NCBI RefSeq assembly: GCF_025685545.1
Contig: NZ_JAGSYC010000017.1
Span: 26,439-90,438 of the forward strand
Length of the DNA: 64,000 nucleotides
Direction of reading: 5' to 3'
Source of the DNA: Granulicella paludicola
GTDB lineage: Bacteria > Acidobacteriota > Terriglobia > Terriglobales > Acidobacteriaceae
Below, piece after piece: positions 16,859 to 24,103 of the stretch. The translations under genes and the position numbers were made by a program. Within the stretch, counting starts at the first letter, position 1. Every line of letters starts with the position of its first letter. The notes under the pieces are model-generated. The model was not told the DNA's origin. It did not search any database and saw only the letters and a program-made list of their open reading frames with translations.

Positions 16859-17812
16859 TCATTTAGACGGGGTATCGGGGTTGCATAGCCAGTTCACATC
16901 CTTGGGGCTCAAAATAGCAATGTGATCACTGAATCGCTCTGGAGTGAGGTCAAGGTACTTGTCGGTAGCACCTAGACCGGATTGCCCCAAATACGTCGCC
17001 AAAGCCGGGAGCATTCGGTTCAAGCTCGCTCCCTCCAAAATCCAAGCGCGGATGCGATGAACAGCGAACGTTGGCTTGAAATCGAGCAAACGTGGTTGAG
17101 TTGCGTTCTTGTCCAGTGTTCCCACGTTAGCGATTTTTCGTAGTCTACCGAAGCTATAGGTCAATTGCGATGGCTCAATGAACTTGCCAGCCTTATCCGC
17201 AAAGAAGGGGTGGTCTTGCGCCTCGCCTGTCGACTTGTCATCGACAAAGTTGCTCAAGAGCGTGCGAAGCTCATCGCCAATCGGGACCTCTCTCGATCGG
17301 GAGAATCGACGATTCGAGATGGTGAGCAGACTCCTCTTCAGATCGACATCACCTTTCCTCAGATCGAGTACCTCACACGGTCTCGCCCCTGTGGCATAGA
17401 GAAGAATCAAATACGTCCGTAGCGTCCGTGCATCGACAAGACAGTTCGCCCTTGCCTGACTACTTTCGGTCGCCTCCAAGATCCGATGAATCTCATTCAG
17501 ACTGTAGATGTAGGGGCAATAGGTAAGCCGACTGCGCTTCGGCCGTGGAGGCATCAGAAGAGACATCATTTCTCCCCGGCATGTCCAGTAGAAGAAGAAC
17601 TTTTGTAGTCGCAAATAGTTCGCATGCCAGTTTGCTGAATTGTTTACAGGGTCTCGTAGATAGGAGGCGACCTGCTGAGTGGTGATCTCAGAAATCGTCG
17701 TATCTCCCACATGTTTGCTGAATCTCCAGAAGTGTCGCTCCGCTTGGTTATATCGGAGTCCGCCTGACTGCTTGTAAAGGACGTAAGCCGCGATGCTCTC
17801 CGCCAGTTTCAT
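16859..17812 (-). CDS. Tyrosine recombinase partner with degenerate active site
   Basis: A 317-residue phage-integrase-fold protein with an N-terminal core-binding domain (about 1-95) and a C-terminal catalytic-fold domain. Arg I is present (ATGARPCEVLDLR). The box II region reads LLDFKPTFAVHRI where the family usually has HDLRHTFAVHRL, so His, Arg and the second His are replaced by Leu, Lys and Pro. The later GH reads GQ (TYLGQSG). The nucleophile-position Tyr is kept (TDKYLDLTPERF). It probably cannot recombine DNA alone. Its start overlaps the stop of the upstream complete recombinase by four bases (17809-17812), so the two are translationally coupled and may act as a hetero-oligomer. Confidence 0.85.
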   Translation of the reverse strand: MKLAESIAAYVLYKQSGGLRYNQAERHFWRFSKHVGDTTISEITTQQVASYLRDPVNNSANWHANYLRLQKFFFYWTCRGEMMSLLMPPRPKRSRLTYCPYIYSLNEIHRILEATESSQARANCLVDARTLRTYLILLYATGARPCEVLDLRKGDVDLKRSLLTISNRRFSRSREVPIGDELRTLLSNFVDDKSTGEAQDHPFFADKAGKFIEPSQLTYSFGRLRKIANVGTLDKNATQPRLLDFKPTFAVHRIRAWILEGASLNRMLPALATYLGQSGLGATDKYLDLTPERFSDHIAILSPKDVNWLCNPDTPSK

Positions 17813-19122
17813 CGAAGACCACTTAGGCTAAAGTCAGCAACTTGGCGTAAGGAGGCTTTCGAAGACTTCGCGTAGATTCCGACGGATCTATTGTTCTGGT
17901 GCCCCAGAAAGTGAGCGATCTCATTCATCGGAACGTCTTTGTCGAGAAGCTCGGTGGCGCAAGAGTGCCTCAATGCGTGAGTACTGTACAGGGGTGACTT
18001 AATACGCAAGCGCCTCATACGATTCGCAACGATGCACCGCAGGGAAGCGTGCGCGGTAGAACGAAACGGCGGCCTCAAGGTGACGAAAAAATTGGGGCAC
18101 TCGGACTTAGGCCTTCCTGTGACCAAGTAGTTATTCAGAGCAAAGGCTACTTCTGAGGAAATCGGAAATCGCTGTGTACGACCACCCTTTGCACGCCTGA
18201 CTGTGAACGTTTCTTCGGTCCAATCGATGTCACTCAGCAAGAGCGATGAGACTTCTACGCTTCTCAAACCGTAAATCGCAAAGAAGAGAAGAACAGCATT
18301 TGCTCGCAGATCAGATGGCTTGTTTGATGTTCGAGCTGAGAGCATCCTTCTCACCTCACTCCAGGCCGGCCCCTTGGGATTCGGATCGGATCTTGGTGGA
18401 TTCCGAAAGTGAATACCCGTTGAAATCAGCGATGGTGTCCATCCTCTTGACTCAGTAAAGCCAAATAAGCTTCGAAGAGTCCGACATACCGAAGTGATAT
18501 ATCCCGGCTTCATCCCAGCAAGACTGAGCGAAGCGATGTAGTCCAAAATGTCAGTTGAGCCGAGGTTTTCGAAGTACTCATGGCGATTAATTGCCCATCG
18601 TAGGAACCTCGAGGCTATGGATGTGTAGCCTCGAACAGTCGCCGGAGTCATTGATTTCGCATCAGCGACGAATCGAATGTATTCCGGAAGAACGTTACCA
18701 TAGGGAGGAATCGGCGGCGCGTCTATAGCCAGCGCATGGTGGAAACGCAACCAAGCAATCGCAGTACTGGTAAATGCGGTTGATATTCCAGCCACGCTCG
18801 CCTTTCGATGACAACCAGGAACCTTTACCCATCGTTTACTAGCTTCTTGGACCGCAAGTCGATTCATCGGAGTGAGAGAGGAAATCTCAAGACACCCGAC
18901 AACATTCAACAACATACCAGCGACCACGCGGACTCTGGCTAAGCTAGTTCCCTGCTTGTGAAGGTGTATGAGGTATTGTTCTCTTTCCTTGAAACAGACA
19001 GCGTTGCGATGACGAGCACGCGCAACCTGTTGCTTAAATAAGTCTTCGATCAATGGGCACCATTTTCCTAAGACGAGTCGAGAGACACAAGAGTACCGGT
19101 TCCGGTTCCCATTACGTCCCAC
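17809..19122 (-). CDS. Tyrosine recombinase, catalytically complete
   Basis: A 437-residue integrase-family recombinase. An N-terminal extension of about 130 residues precedes a core-binding domain. The catalytic domain has all expected residues: Arg I in IYGLRSVEVSSL, Lys in RRAKGGRTQRFPI, HxxR in THALRHSCATELL, GH in FLGHQNNRS, and Tyr in GIYAKSS. Such enzymes cut and rejoin DNA at specific sites through a 3'-phosphotyrosine. It is the first gene of a pair; the second gene overlaps its stop and lacks catalytic residues. A second, similarly built pair lies directly upstream. Confidence 0.9.
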   Translation of the reverse strand: MGRNGNRNRYSCVSRLVLGKWCPLIEDLFKQQVARARHRNAVCFKEREQYLIHLHKQGTSLARVRVVAGMLLNVVGCLEISSLTPMNRLAVQEASKRWVKVPGCHRKASVAGISTAFTSTAIAWLRFHHALAIDAPPIPPYGNVLPEYIRFVADAKSMTPATVRGYTSIASRFLRWAINRHEYFENLGSTDILDYIASLSLAGMKPGYITSVCRTLRSLFGFTESRGWTPSLISTGIHFRNPPRSDPNPKGPAWSEVRRMLSARTSNKPSDLRANAVLLFFAIYGLRSVEVSSLLLSDIDWTEETFTVRRAKGGRTQRFPISSEVAFALNNYLVTGRPKSECPNFFVTLRPPFRSTAHASLRCIVANRMRRLRIKSPLYSTHALRHSCATELLDKDVPMNEIAHFLGHQNNRSVGIYAKSSKASLRQVADFSLSGLR

Positions 19123-19231
19123 ACCGCGTCCCAGGACTACGGTGCCACGAAGTTGAGCAGAGGATGGAGGGCGAGCTTGTCATTCGAATCCAATGCCGTC
19201 CTTGCTCCGGCCAGCCACTATTCAAGAAGAC

Positions 19232-19972
19232 TCAAATGGTTCGTACAAAGCTCATGACATCGTGCTCATCTTTCCAGTGCGTGCCCCCTTTGTTGGGGCA
19301 AAGCACATCGAGGTATTTCTTATATCGACTCGGCGTCAAGCGGAGGTAGTACTCGCTCGATAACAGATTAAGCGAACCCATATACGCAGACAGCAGAGGC
19401 AGCATAGAATTCAGATCCGCATCGTCTTGTATCCAGCCGGCGATGCGATGGACGGCAAAGGTATGACGGATATCGGTAAGCCTCAACGCCGAATCATATC
19501 CGTCCGAACGTACCAATGGGATCGTCTCGCAGAGGGCTTTGAATCGCAACCTCAAGGTTGATTGACGGATCGGTGCTCCCTTGACATCGACGAAGACATG
19601 CGCGTCAACTTCCTTTGGACATCGTTTGATGAAGCAGTTCAGGGCGGCCATGACTTGATCGTTTAGAGGAATGCTTCTGCTCCGCTTGTACTGGCTGTTG
19701 TAGAGGCACAGGAGCTTCTTTCGCAGGTCGACGTCTTTGTAACGCAAGGCAAGAACTTCCGCTGACGTGGCCCCAGTCCCATAGAGGACCAGAAAAATCA
19801 TTTGAAGGGTATTCGGTGCGATCTTCGACCCGGCACGACGGGTAGGCTGTGCGGCGTGGGTGTAGATCGATGCGATTTCAGTATGGGTATACACGTAAGA
19901 TATAAATCCATGTACGCCAGAGGCGTCTTTGCGACTCGGGCGCCCATTGACACTCCGAAGTCTTAGCTTCAT
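19232..19972 (-). CDS. Short tyrosine recombinase partner, N-terminally truncated and degenerate
   Basis: The ATG at 19972 overlaps the TGA of the upstream recombinase (19969-19972) and gives 246 residues. The usual core-binding domain of about 80 residues is missing. Arg I is replaced (GTGATSAEVLALR, with Thr for Arg). Box II reads LTDIRHTFAVHRI, so the His of HxxR is Thr while the Arg remains. GH reads GS (AYMGSLN). The Tyr is present (SSEYYLRLTPSRY). Both losses predict no recombination on its own. The altered residues differ from those of the second degenerate partner at 16859, so the two decayed, or specialised, independently. Confidence 0.82.
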   Translation of the reverse strand: MKLRLRSVNGRPSRKDASGVHGFISYVYTHTEIASIYTHAAQPTRRAGSKIAPNTLQMIFLVLYGTGATSAEVLALRYKDVDLRKKLLCLYNSQYKRSRSIPLNDQVMAALNCFIKRCPKEVDAHVFVDVKGAPIRQSTLRLRFKALCETIPLVRSDGYDSALRLTDIRHTFAVHRIAGWIQDDADLNSMLPLLSAYMGSLNLLSSEYYLRLTPSRYKKYLDVLCPNKGGTHWKDEHDVMSFVRTI

Positions 19973-21432
19973 GGCAGAAACTCTAGACTGAAAGCGGCCA
20001 CCTGCCGCAGGGCTTTTGGGGAGCACTTCGCGTACGCGCTTACCGACTCAACGTCGCGATGTCCGAGGAAATCGGCGATCTCCCGTAGGGATGCTCCGAT
20101 CCGTAGGAGTTGTGTGGCGCAAGAGTGGCGGAGTGCATGCGAGCCCGTTGTTTTTGAAGCAATTGACAGCTCTGACATTCGCCGCCGCACCATCATCCCT
20201 ACAGTATTCGTCAAGATGGGACGGTAGGGTGGATAGAGAGTTACGAAGAGGCGTCTTTCGCTACACTTCGGGCGACCGAAGCGGAGGTACTGCAAGATCG
20301 CTCGCCCCACTTCAGACTGTAGTGGAAACCTCTGCACGGGGCCCCCTTTGCATCGGCGGAGTGTAAAAACCTCGCCCTTCCAGTCGAAATCGGTCAGCAG
20401 AAGCGTCGTAACCTCAGATCCCCGAAGGGCATAGACCGAGCATAGGTACAGTACAGCACGGGCCCTCAAATCCGGGTAACTCAATTTCGCTGGGTAGTTG
20501 AGCAGTTTTTTTACATCCTTCCAGGACGGCCCGCGAGGTTCGGGGTCATATCTGCGCGTTCGCGGGCTACGAACCTTCTCCGATAATCTAGTGGCAATGA
20601 GGCCCTCTCGTTCGCAATAGCGAAAAAATGAACGCAAACCTTGGCACTTCGAAGCGATAGTTCCGTTCACACATCCGGCCTGCCGATGTCGGTCTAGGAA
20701 GCGGCTAACGTCCTCAACATCAATCGATTCCAGAGAAGGATGCCGCGACTCGGTTGCGTTCAAGAAGTCTCGTACGATTTGCAGATAGTTCACAACAGTA
20801 CCAGCCGCATATCGTTCTTTTATGAACATGCCGAACCGCAAGAAACCTTCGTCATAAGGCCCTAAGGCTGGGGGTGTAGTGCAGATCATGTTGCTAAATC
20901 GCAACCACCGAAACGCGGCCCGTTCGAACTTGACGGCGGATGCGTTCGTCACACCTGCATATCGACAAGCTATAGCTGCTTGCCATTGTTTGGCCGCAAG
21001 CTTGATCTCGGATGCGTCTACCAGTCTCAACTCCTTGAGCTTTAAAAACTCTATAACGTGCAGGGTCTCGCGGGCGACGATTTGAACGTTGGAAACGGAG
21101 GTTCCTTGCTGCAGGAGGTGCCAGAGGAAGAGTTCACGTTCTTTGAGCAAAGGCGCATTCAGATGAGCCTCAAGTCGGTGTGGGCGTCGCACGAGCATTT
21201 CAAGAGCTGATCGAGAACATTCAAAGCCATCGCCAGCAGAATGGGCGGCGTGCCGCGTAGGTTTCGCCATGCGAGCATGGTACGCCCCCGGACGGACTGC
21301 GCCTGCGTTCATGTGCGGATTCGTCAAAGCAGCTCCCGGTTGCGCAAAAGACGAGATTTTAGGCAACGTAGCGCACTTGCCGAAAATCCGCCTCTTACTG
21401 GAGCGGTGGCACTTGAAGCGCCAAAGGAACAC
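19969..21432 (-). CDS. Tyrosine recombinase, catalytically complete
   Basis: A 487-residue recombinase related in layout to the one at 17809-19122. Catalytic residues are visible: Arg I in VYALRGSEVTTLL, Lys in RRCKGGPVQRFPL, HxxR in SHALRHSCATQLL, GH in FLGHRDVES, Tyr in SAYAKCSPKALRQVA. The N-terminal 50 residues are weakly convincing, and a later Met in the MAKPTRHAAHSAG region may be the real start. It forms a four-base-overlap pair with the short degenerate protein downstream. The two pairs in tandem resemble, in part, the multi-recombinase arrangement of RIT and Tn554-type elements. Confidence 0.88.
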   Translation of the reverse strand: MFLWRFKCHRSSKRRIFGKCATLPKISSFAQPGAALTNPHMNAGAVRPGAYHARMAKPTRHAAHSAGDGFECSRSALEMLVRRPHRLEAHLNAPLLKERELFLWHLLQQGTSVSNVQIVARETLHVIEFLKLKELRLVDASEIKLAAKQWQAAIACRYAGVTNASAVKFERAAFRWLRFSNMICTTPPALGPYDEGFLRFGMFIKERYAAGTVVNYLQIVRDFLNATESRHPSLESIDVEDVSRFLDRHRQAGCVNGTIASKCQGLRSFFRYCEREGLIATRLSEKVRSPRTRRYDPEPRGPSWKDVKKLLNYPAKLSYPDLRARAVLYLCSVYALRGSEVTTLLLTDFDWKGEVFTLRRCKGGPVQRFPLQSEVGRAILQYLRFGRPKCSERRLFVTLYPPYRPILTNTVGMMVRRRMSELSIASKTTGSHALRHSCATQLLRIGASLREIADFLGHRDVESVSAYAKCSPKALRQVAAFSLEFLP

Positions 21433-21695
21433 GTAGCCGCTAACGCGCCAGCAGATCCCTACGTTTTAAACGTGGATCGCAATAAAGAGCGATGGCCTCC
21501 CTAGTGGCGAGGCTACTCAGGCAGTGCGTATGTGCTGGTCACGCTGAACTTGCCGGCTGCGCGAGGGCTCCCAGTTCCAGGCTGTCCGCCTCCTACGCTC
21601 ACGCTGTAGTCCCCTCGGGCACTCCAGTAAAAATGCGCTCTTTTCGCTGCATCGTGGCAAGAATGACGTCATTTGGCAACTGGAAGTGACGCGTG

Positions 21696-21707
21696 TGGCC
21701 AAACTTA
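21696..21707 (-). promoter_or_regulatory. Candidate operator, TAAGTTTGGCCA motif, copy 1 (inverted)
   Basis: The plus strand reads TGGCCAAACTTA, the exact reverse complement of copies 2 and 4. It lies 364 bases before the first regulator start. Copy 2 starts 79 bases further on in the opposite orientation. Confidence 0.5.
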
Positions 21708-21774
21708 ATCTTCAACGAATGAGCAAAACGGGAATCGCAACGATCCAGGCCTGCAGTCGCAACGCTCAACAAAA

Positions 21775-21786
21775 TAAGTTTGGCCA
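21775..21786 (+). promoter_or_regulatory. Candidate operator, TAAGTTTGGCCA motif, copy 2
   Basis: The sequence is identical to copy 4 at 23731. It lies upstream of the regulator pair, about 285 bases before the GTG at 22071. Confidence 0.5.
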
Positions 21787-22070
21787 ACAGTCGCCAGAAT
21801 CAACGTTATGTGCGTCTATGCGAGTAAACGTCACGGTCTGTCCGTGTGTCACGGCCACCAACAGCGCAGCTGTGGCTGGTAGATCTTCAGGTTGGAAACA
21901 CCGTGCTCCACAACGGGGGATGGACAGCCTGCCATCGCTGGAATCATCATGGATTAGTTAATCATCAACTACTTCTTGCTCGTTTTGACACTTCGCGAGC
22001 TCAACGTTGTCTCTGTATGCGTCGCTCGCACCTCCGCTAGTCGAGTTCTATTGAGGAGATTGACTTCGCC

Positions 22071-22814
22071 GTGTATCGCCATGTACCTCGAGAACAAATC
22101 ATTGCTGCGATTAATCATCTCAACGATCTCCGTAGGCAGATGCCGCGCACGAATGAGCGAGAAGCGCTTGCACACGAACGGCGAGAGGCTGCCACAAAAA
22201 CGCTACTCACAAACATCACACGAACCAAGGCTCATCCCACGCTTCGAGCTCTTCGCGAAATCGCGGACATCTTTTCACTGACGATAGAGGGGGCACACCG
22301 ACTCTTCGGCTACGATTTGTCCAAGATTCGCGAGCTGGACCGCCGCCTAAATGGCGGTCGAACTCACATCATCGAATCTTATGGGTTCGAACGCGATCTC
22401 TTGATAGAGCTCCCTTCGAGACTCGCTTCCGAAGATCTATATGCAGCGAATGGTATGTTGCGAAACCTTGTCGAAGACTGGCAGCGCGACATACCCTTTA
22501 GAGCTCTTGCTGATGGCACTTGGCAGCGGCCCGGAACTTTTTACGTGCATGTGGGTACCAAGGATAGCCTAGGCTCCAGCCTTCCTGCGGGCGCAACCGC
22601 TTTGGTCGAGCCAATATCTCCATCTGAACAAGCGAGACCGAACCCGAGCAAGATCTACCTTTTGCAGTTCGCCAATGGATATCGATGCAGCTATTGCGTG
22701 GTTTCACGCGGCAAGCTTCACCTCCTCAGTGGAGTCTGGCCGAATCGTGTCACGGAAGAAATCGATTATCCACGGGCCGTTCGCATCGCCGGCCACGTCA
22801 GGGCTTTCTCGTGA
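22071..22814 (+). CDS. XRE-like regulator with LexA/S24-like C-terminal domain, lasso-cluster regulator 1
   Basis: A 247-residue protein. Residues about 40-85 contain a likely helix-turn-helix (HPTLRALREIADIFSLTIEGAHRLFG). The C-terminal 100 residues resemble the LexA/S24 fold: KDSLGSSLPAGATALVEP, where D-S-L is followed by a proline/glycine turn, then KIYLLQFANGY, KLHLLSG, and a final strand VRIAGHVRAFS. The Lys of the S24 Ser-Lys dyad is not evident, so it may sense rather than cleave. A GTG start follows GAGGA by 12 bases. Its stop overlaps the next gene by four bases (GTGA). It lies immediately upstream of the lasso genes and near repeated 12-bp motifs, so cluster control is the likely role (inference). 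Confidence 0.6.
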   Translation: MYRHVPREQIIAAINHLNDLRRQMPRTNEREALAHERREAATKTLLTNITRTKAHPTLRALREIADIFSLTIEGAHRLFGYDLSKIRELDRRLNGGRTHIIESYGFERDLLIELPSRLASEDLYAANGMLRNLVEDWQRDIPFRALADGTWQRPGTFYVHVGTKDSLGSSLPAGATALVEPISPSEQARPNPSKIYLLQFANGYRCSYCVVSRGKLHLLSGVWPNRVTEEIDYPRAVRIAGHVRAFS

Positions 22815-23629
22815 ACCTGCCCTCACCCGAATACCCAGATCTATTTCAACTACCCTATAGGGACCGGGGAGCTGAACTGATTCTTCCCTGGGAACATAGA
22901 ACACGGGACCGCTTGTTTGCCACTGGATACAGACGATTCGAGCGATCCACAGAGGAGCTGCGCACAGTTCGCGAGACACTCGAAGCTCAGCTAAACACGA
23001 AATTCAGTAAGCGAACCGAGCGGCGTTATAGATCTTCGACCTCATCGCAGCCGCACATCGATGCGCTGATCTATCTGACGGTGACGCACATGGCTCGGTA
23101 TTCAGATGCGCTGACAACGAGTGGAGTCAGACTGGTCGATTCAAACCGCCATAGTTTGCAGACACTTCTTCAGGTCCAGCAACTATCACAGCTGCCGAAG
23201 TCGACAACTAGAGTTGCAACGCCGGAGCCCACAGACGTCTGGCAGCAAAGGCATAGAGAATTTCTGGAATGGCCTACTCTCTTATCTCTCAAACATCCTC
23301 AGTTGCAGTTGTTGCAGGATAGGGTTTTGCGGGTATCATCTGCAAATCCACTCCAAGGTCTCGCTCCTCCGATTGCTCCTGGCTCGTGGATGCTTCTAGA
23401 AGGACTCTCGGCTATACCCGACATAAAGGGCGATTGGAGCAAGCAGGGATGGTCTCGGCCGATTTATGTGCTGCGTCGACAGTTCGAGGCGACCTGGGGC
23501 CATCTCGACCGGATCGATAATCAATACGTCATCGTGTCGGATCGCCTTGAACGGCCTGCAAGGGCCACTTTCGGTGCCGAGGAACTCTCTTCTCTGAGTC
23601 GGGTGACCGCCATCGCAGTTCCAACCTAA
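22811..23629 (+). CDS. Lasso-cluster regulator 2, LexA-like C-terminal fold, unknown family
   Basis: The GTG at 22811 overlaps the previous stop and gives 272 residues; a longer frame from 22685 lies inside the previous gene. The N-terminal half is basic and helical (FATGYRRFERSTEELRTVRETL) and could bind DNA. The C-terminal 90 residues recall the same fold as regulator 1: PPIAPGSWMLLEGL, then RPIYVLRRQFEATWG, then YVIVSD and a closing strand SRVTAIAVPT. No Ser-Lys dyad is seen. The coupling to regulator 1 implies that the two proteins act together. I do not recognise the family from memory. Confidence 0.55.
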   Translation: MNLPSPEYPDLFQLPYRDRGAELILPWEHRTRDRLFATGYRRFERSTEELRTVRETLEAQLNTKFSKRTERRYRSSTSSQPHIDALIYLTVTHMARYSDALTTSGVRLVDSNRHSLQTLLQVQQLSQLPKSTTRVATPEPTDVWQQRHREFLEWPTLLSLKHPQLQLLQDRVLRVSSANPLQGLAPPIAPGSWMLLEGLSAIPDIKGDWSKQGWSRPIYVLRRQFEATWGHLDRIDNQYVIVSDRLERPARATFGAEELSSLSRVTAIAVPT

Positions 23630-23649
23630 GACCTCAGCGCACAATTGAG

Positions 23650-23661
23650 TAAATTTGGCCG
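23650..23661 (+). promoter_or_regulatory. Candidate operator, TAAGTTTGGCCA-like motif, copy 3
   Basis: Reads TAAATTTGGCCG, two changes from copies 2 and 4. It lies between the regulator pair and the lasso B1 gene, in the only gap before the biosynthetic operon. Confidence 0.45.
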
Positions 23662-23680
23662 CTTTGCGAGATCGGCCCAT

Positions 23681-23699
23681 ACAAATCTTGGCGATTTGT
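23681..23699. promoter_or_regulatory. Perfect inverted repeat upstream of lasso B1
   Basis: ACAAATC, five bases, GATTTGT: perfect 7-bp arms. It lies between motif copies 3 and 4 and about 108 bases before B1. It could be a second operator or part of the same control region. Confidence 0.45.
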
Positions 23700-23730
23700 G
23701 CCGTAAACAGAAGGAATTTAGGGTACGGAG

Positions 23731-23742
23731 TAAGTTTGGCCA
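23731..23742 (+). promoter_or_regulatory. Candidate operator, TAAGTTTGGCCA motif, copy 4
   Basis: Identical to copy 2. It starts 81 bases after copy 3 and ends 64 bases before the B1 start, a usual distance for a repressor or activator site. Confidence 0.5.
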
Positions 23743-23806
23743 AATCGTACCTTTCTCCACCATCGGTCGACTTCTGAGGCTAATCTCTTTCTCACAAGAG
23801 GCGTCT

Positions 23807-24091
23807 ATGACGCATTCGGAGAGGGACAAGCCCATGCCCAACATTCCAAGTCACCTGCGATCCATGGTTGACCAAGATGGCGCAGCCATCTTGGATGCCG
23901 CGCGCGGTTCCATTACGACTCTCAACCCAACGGGGGCATTTATCTGGAGTGGCCTGGAACAGGCGAAGCATCCCGACGTGATTGCAACGGAGCTAGCGGA
24001 GGCAACTGGCGAGTCGCTTGAAGTTGTCCAGCTCGAGGTCAACTCCTTCATCGAATCCTTACGGCAGCAGCAACTGGTTTCCCAAGGATAA
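23807..24091 (+). CDS. Lasso peptide B1 protein (PqqD-like RiPP recognition element)
   Basis: ATG 23807 has AAGAGG five bases upstream and gives 94 residues; an in-frame extension upstream has poor composition. The protein reads as a stand-alone PqqD-like domain: VDQDGAAILDAARGSITTLN (beta-hairpin), NPTGAFIWSGLEQ (helix), then two helices ending FIESLRQQQLVSQ. In lasso and other RiPP pathways this domain binds the precursor leader and brings it to the processing enzymes. It is followed at 12 bases by the kinase gene, whose ribosome-binding site overlaps its stop. It is the first gene of the probable B1-kinase-B2-C-A operon. Confidence 0.88.
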   Translation: MTHSERDKPMPNIPSHLRSMVDQDGAAILDAARGSITTLNPTGAFIWSGLEQAKHPDVIATELAEATGESLEVVQLEVNSFIESLRQQQLVSQG

Positions 24092-24103
24092 AGAGGAGAC
24101 CAC

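Larger units (their letters stand above)
21433..22070. other. Intergenic region with candidate operators
   Basis: These 638 bases separate the divergent recombinase block and the lasso-cluster regulators. The stretch holds two copies of the 12-bp motif described separately (21696 and 21775). No gene is convincing; a 47-codon plus-strand frame at 21821-21961 was considered and not called. GAGGA at 22054-22058 probably serves the GTG start of the first regulator. Confidence 0.5.

Noticed and set aside
16662..16862. A frame overlapping the recombinase stop as ATGA, which would be coupled like the other pairs.
   Set aside because: The translation is Ser/Thr/Gly-rich and has no pattern, whereas another frame of the same DNA gives a zinc-ribbon-like protein.
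21821..21961. A 47-codon frame before the lasso regulators, considered as a second RiPP precursor.
   Set aside because: It lacks the YxxP leader element, a Thr at -2 and a suitable acceptor residue; composition is random-like.
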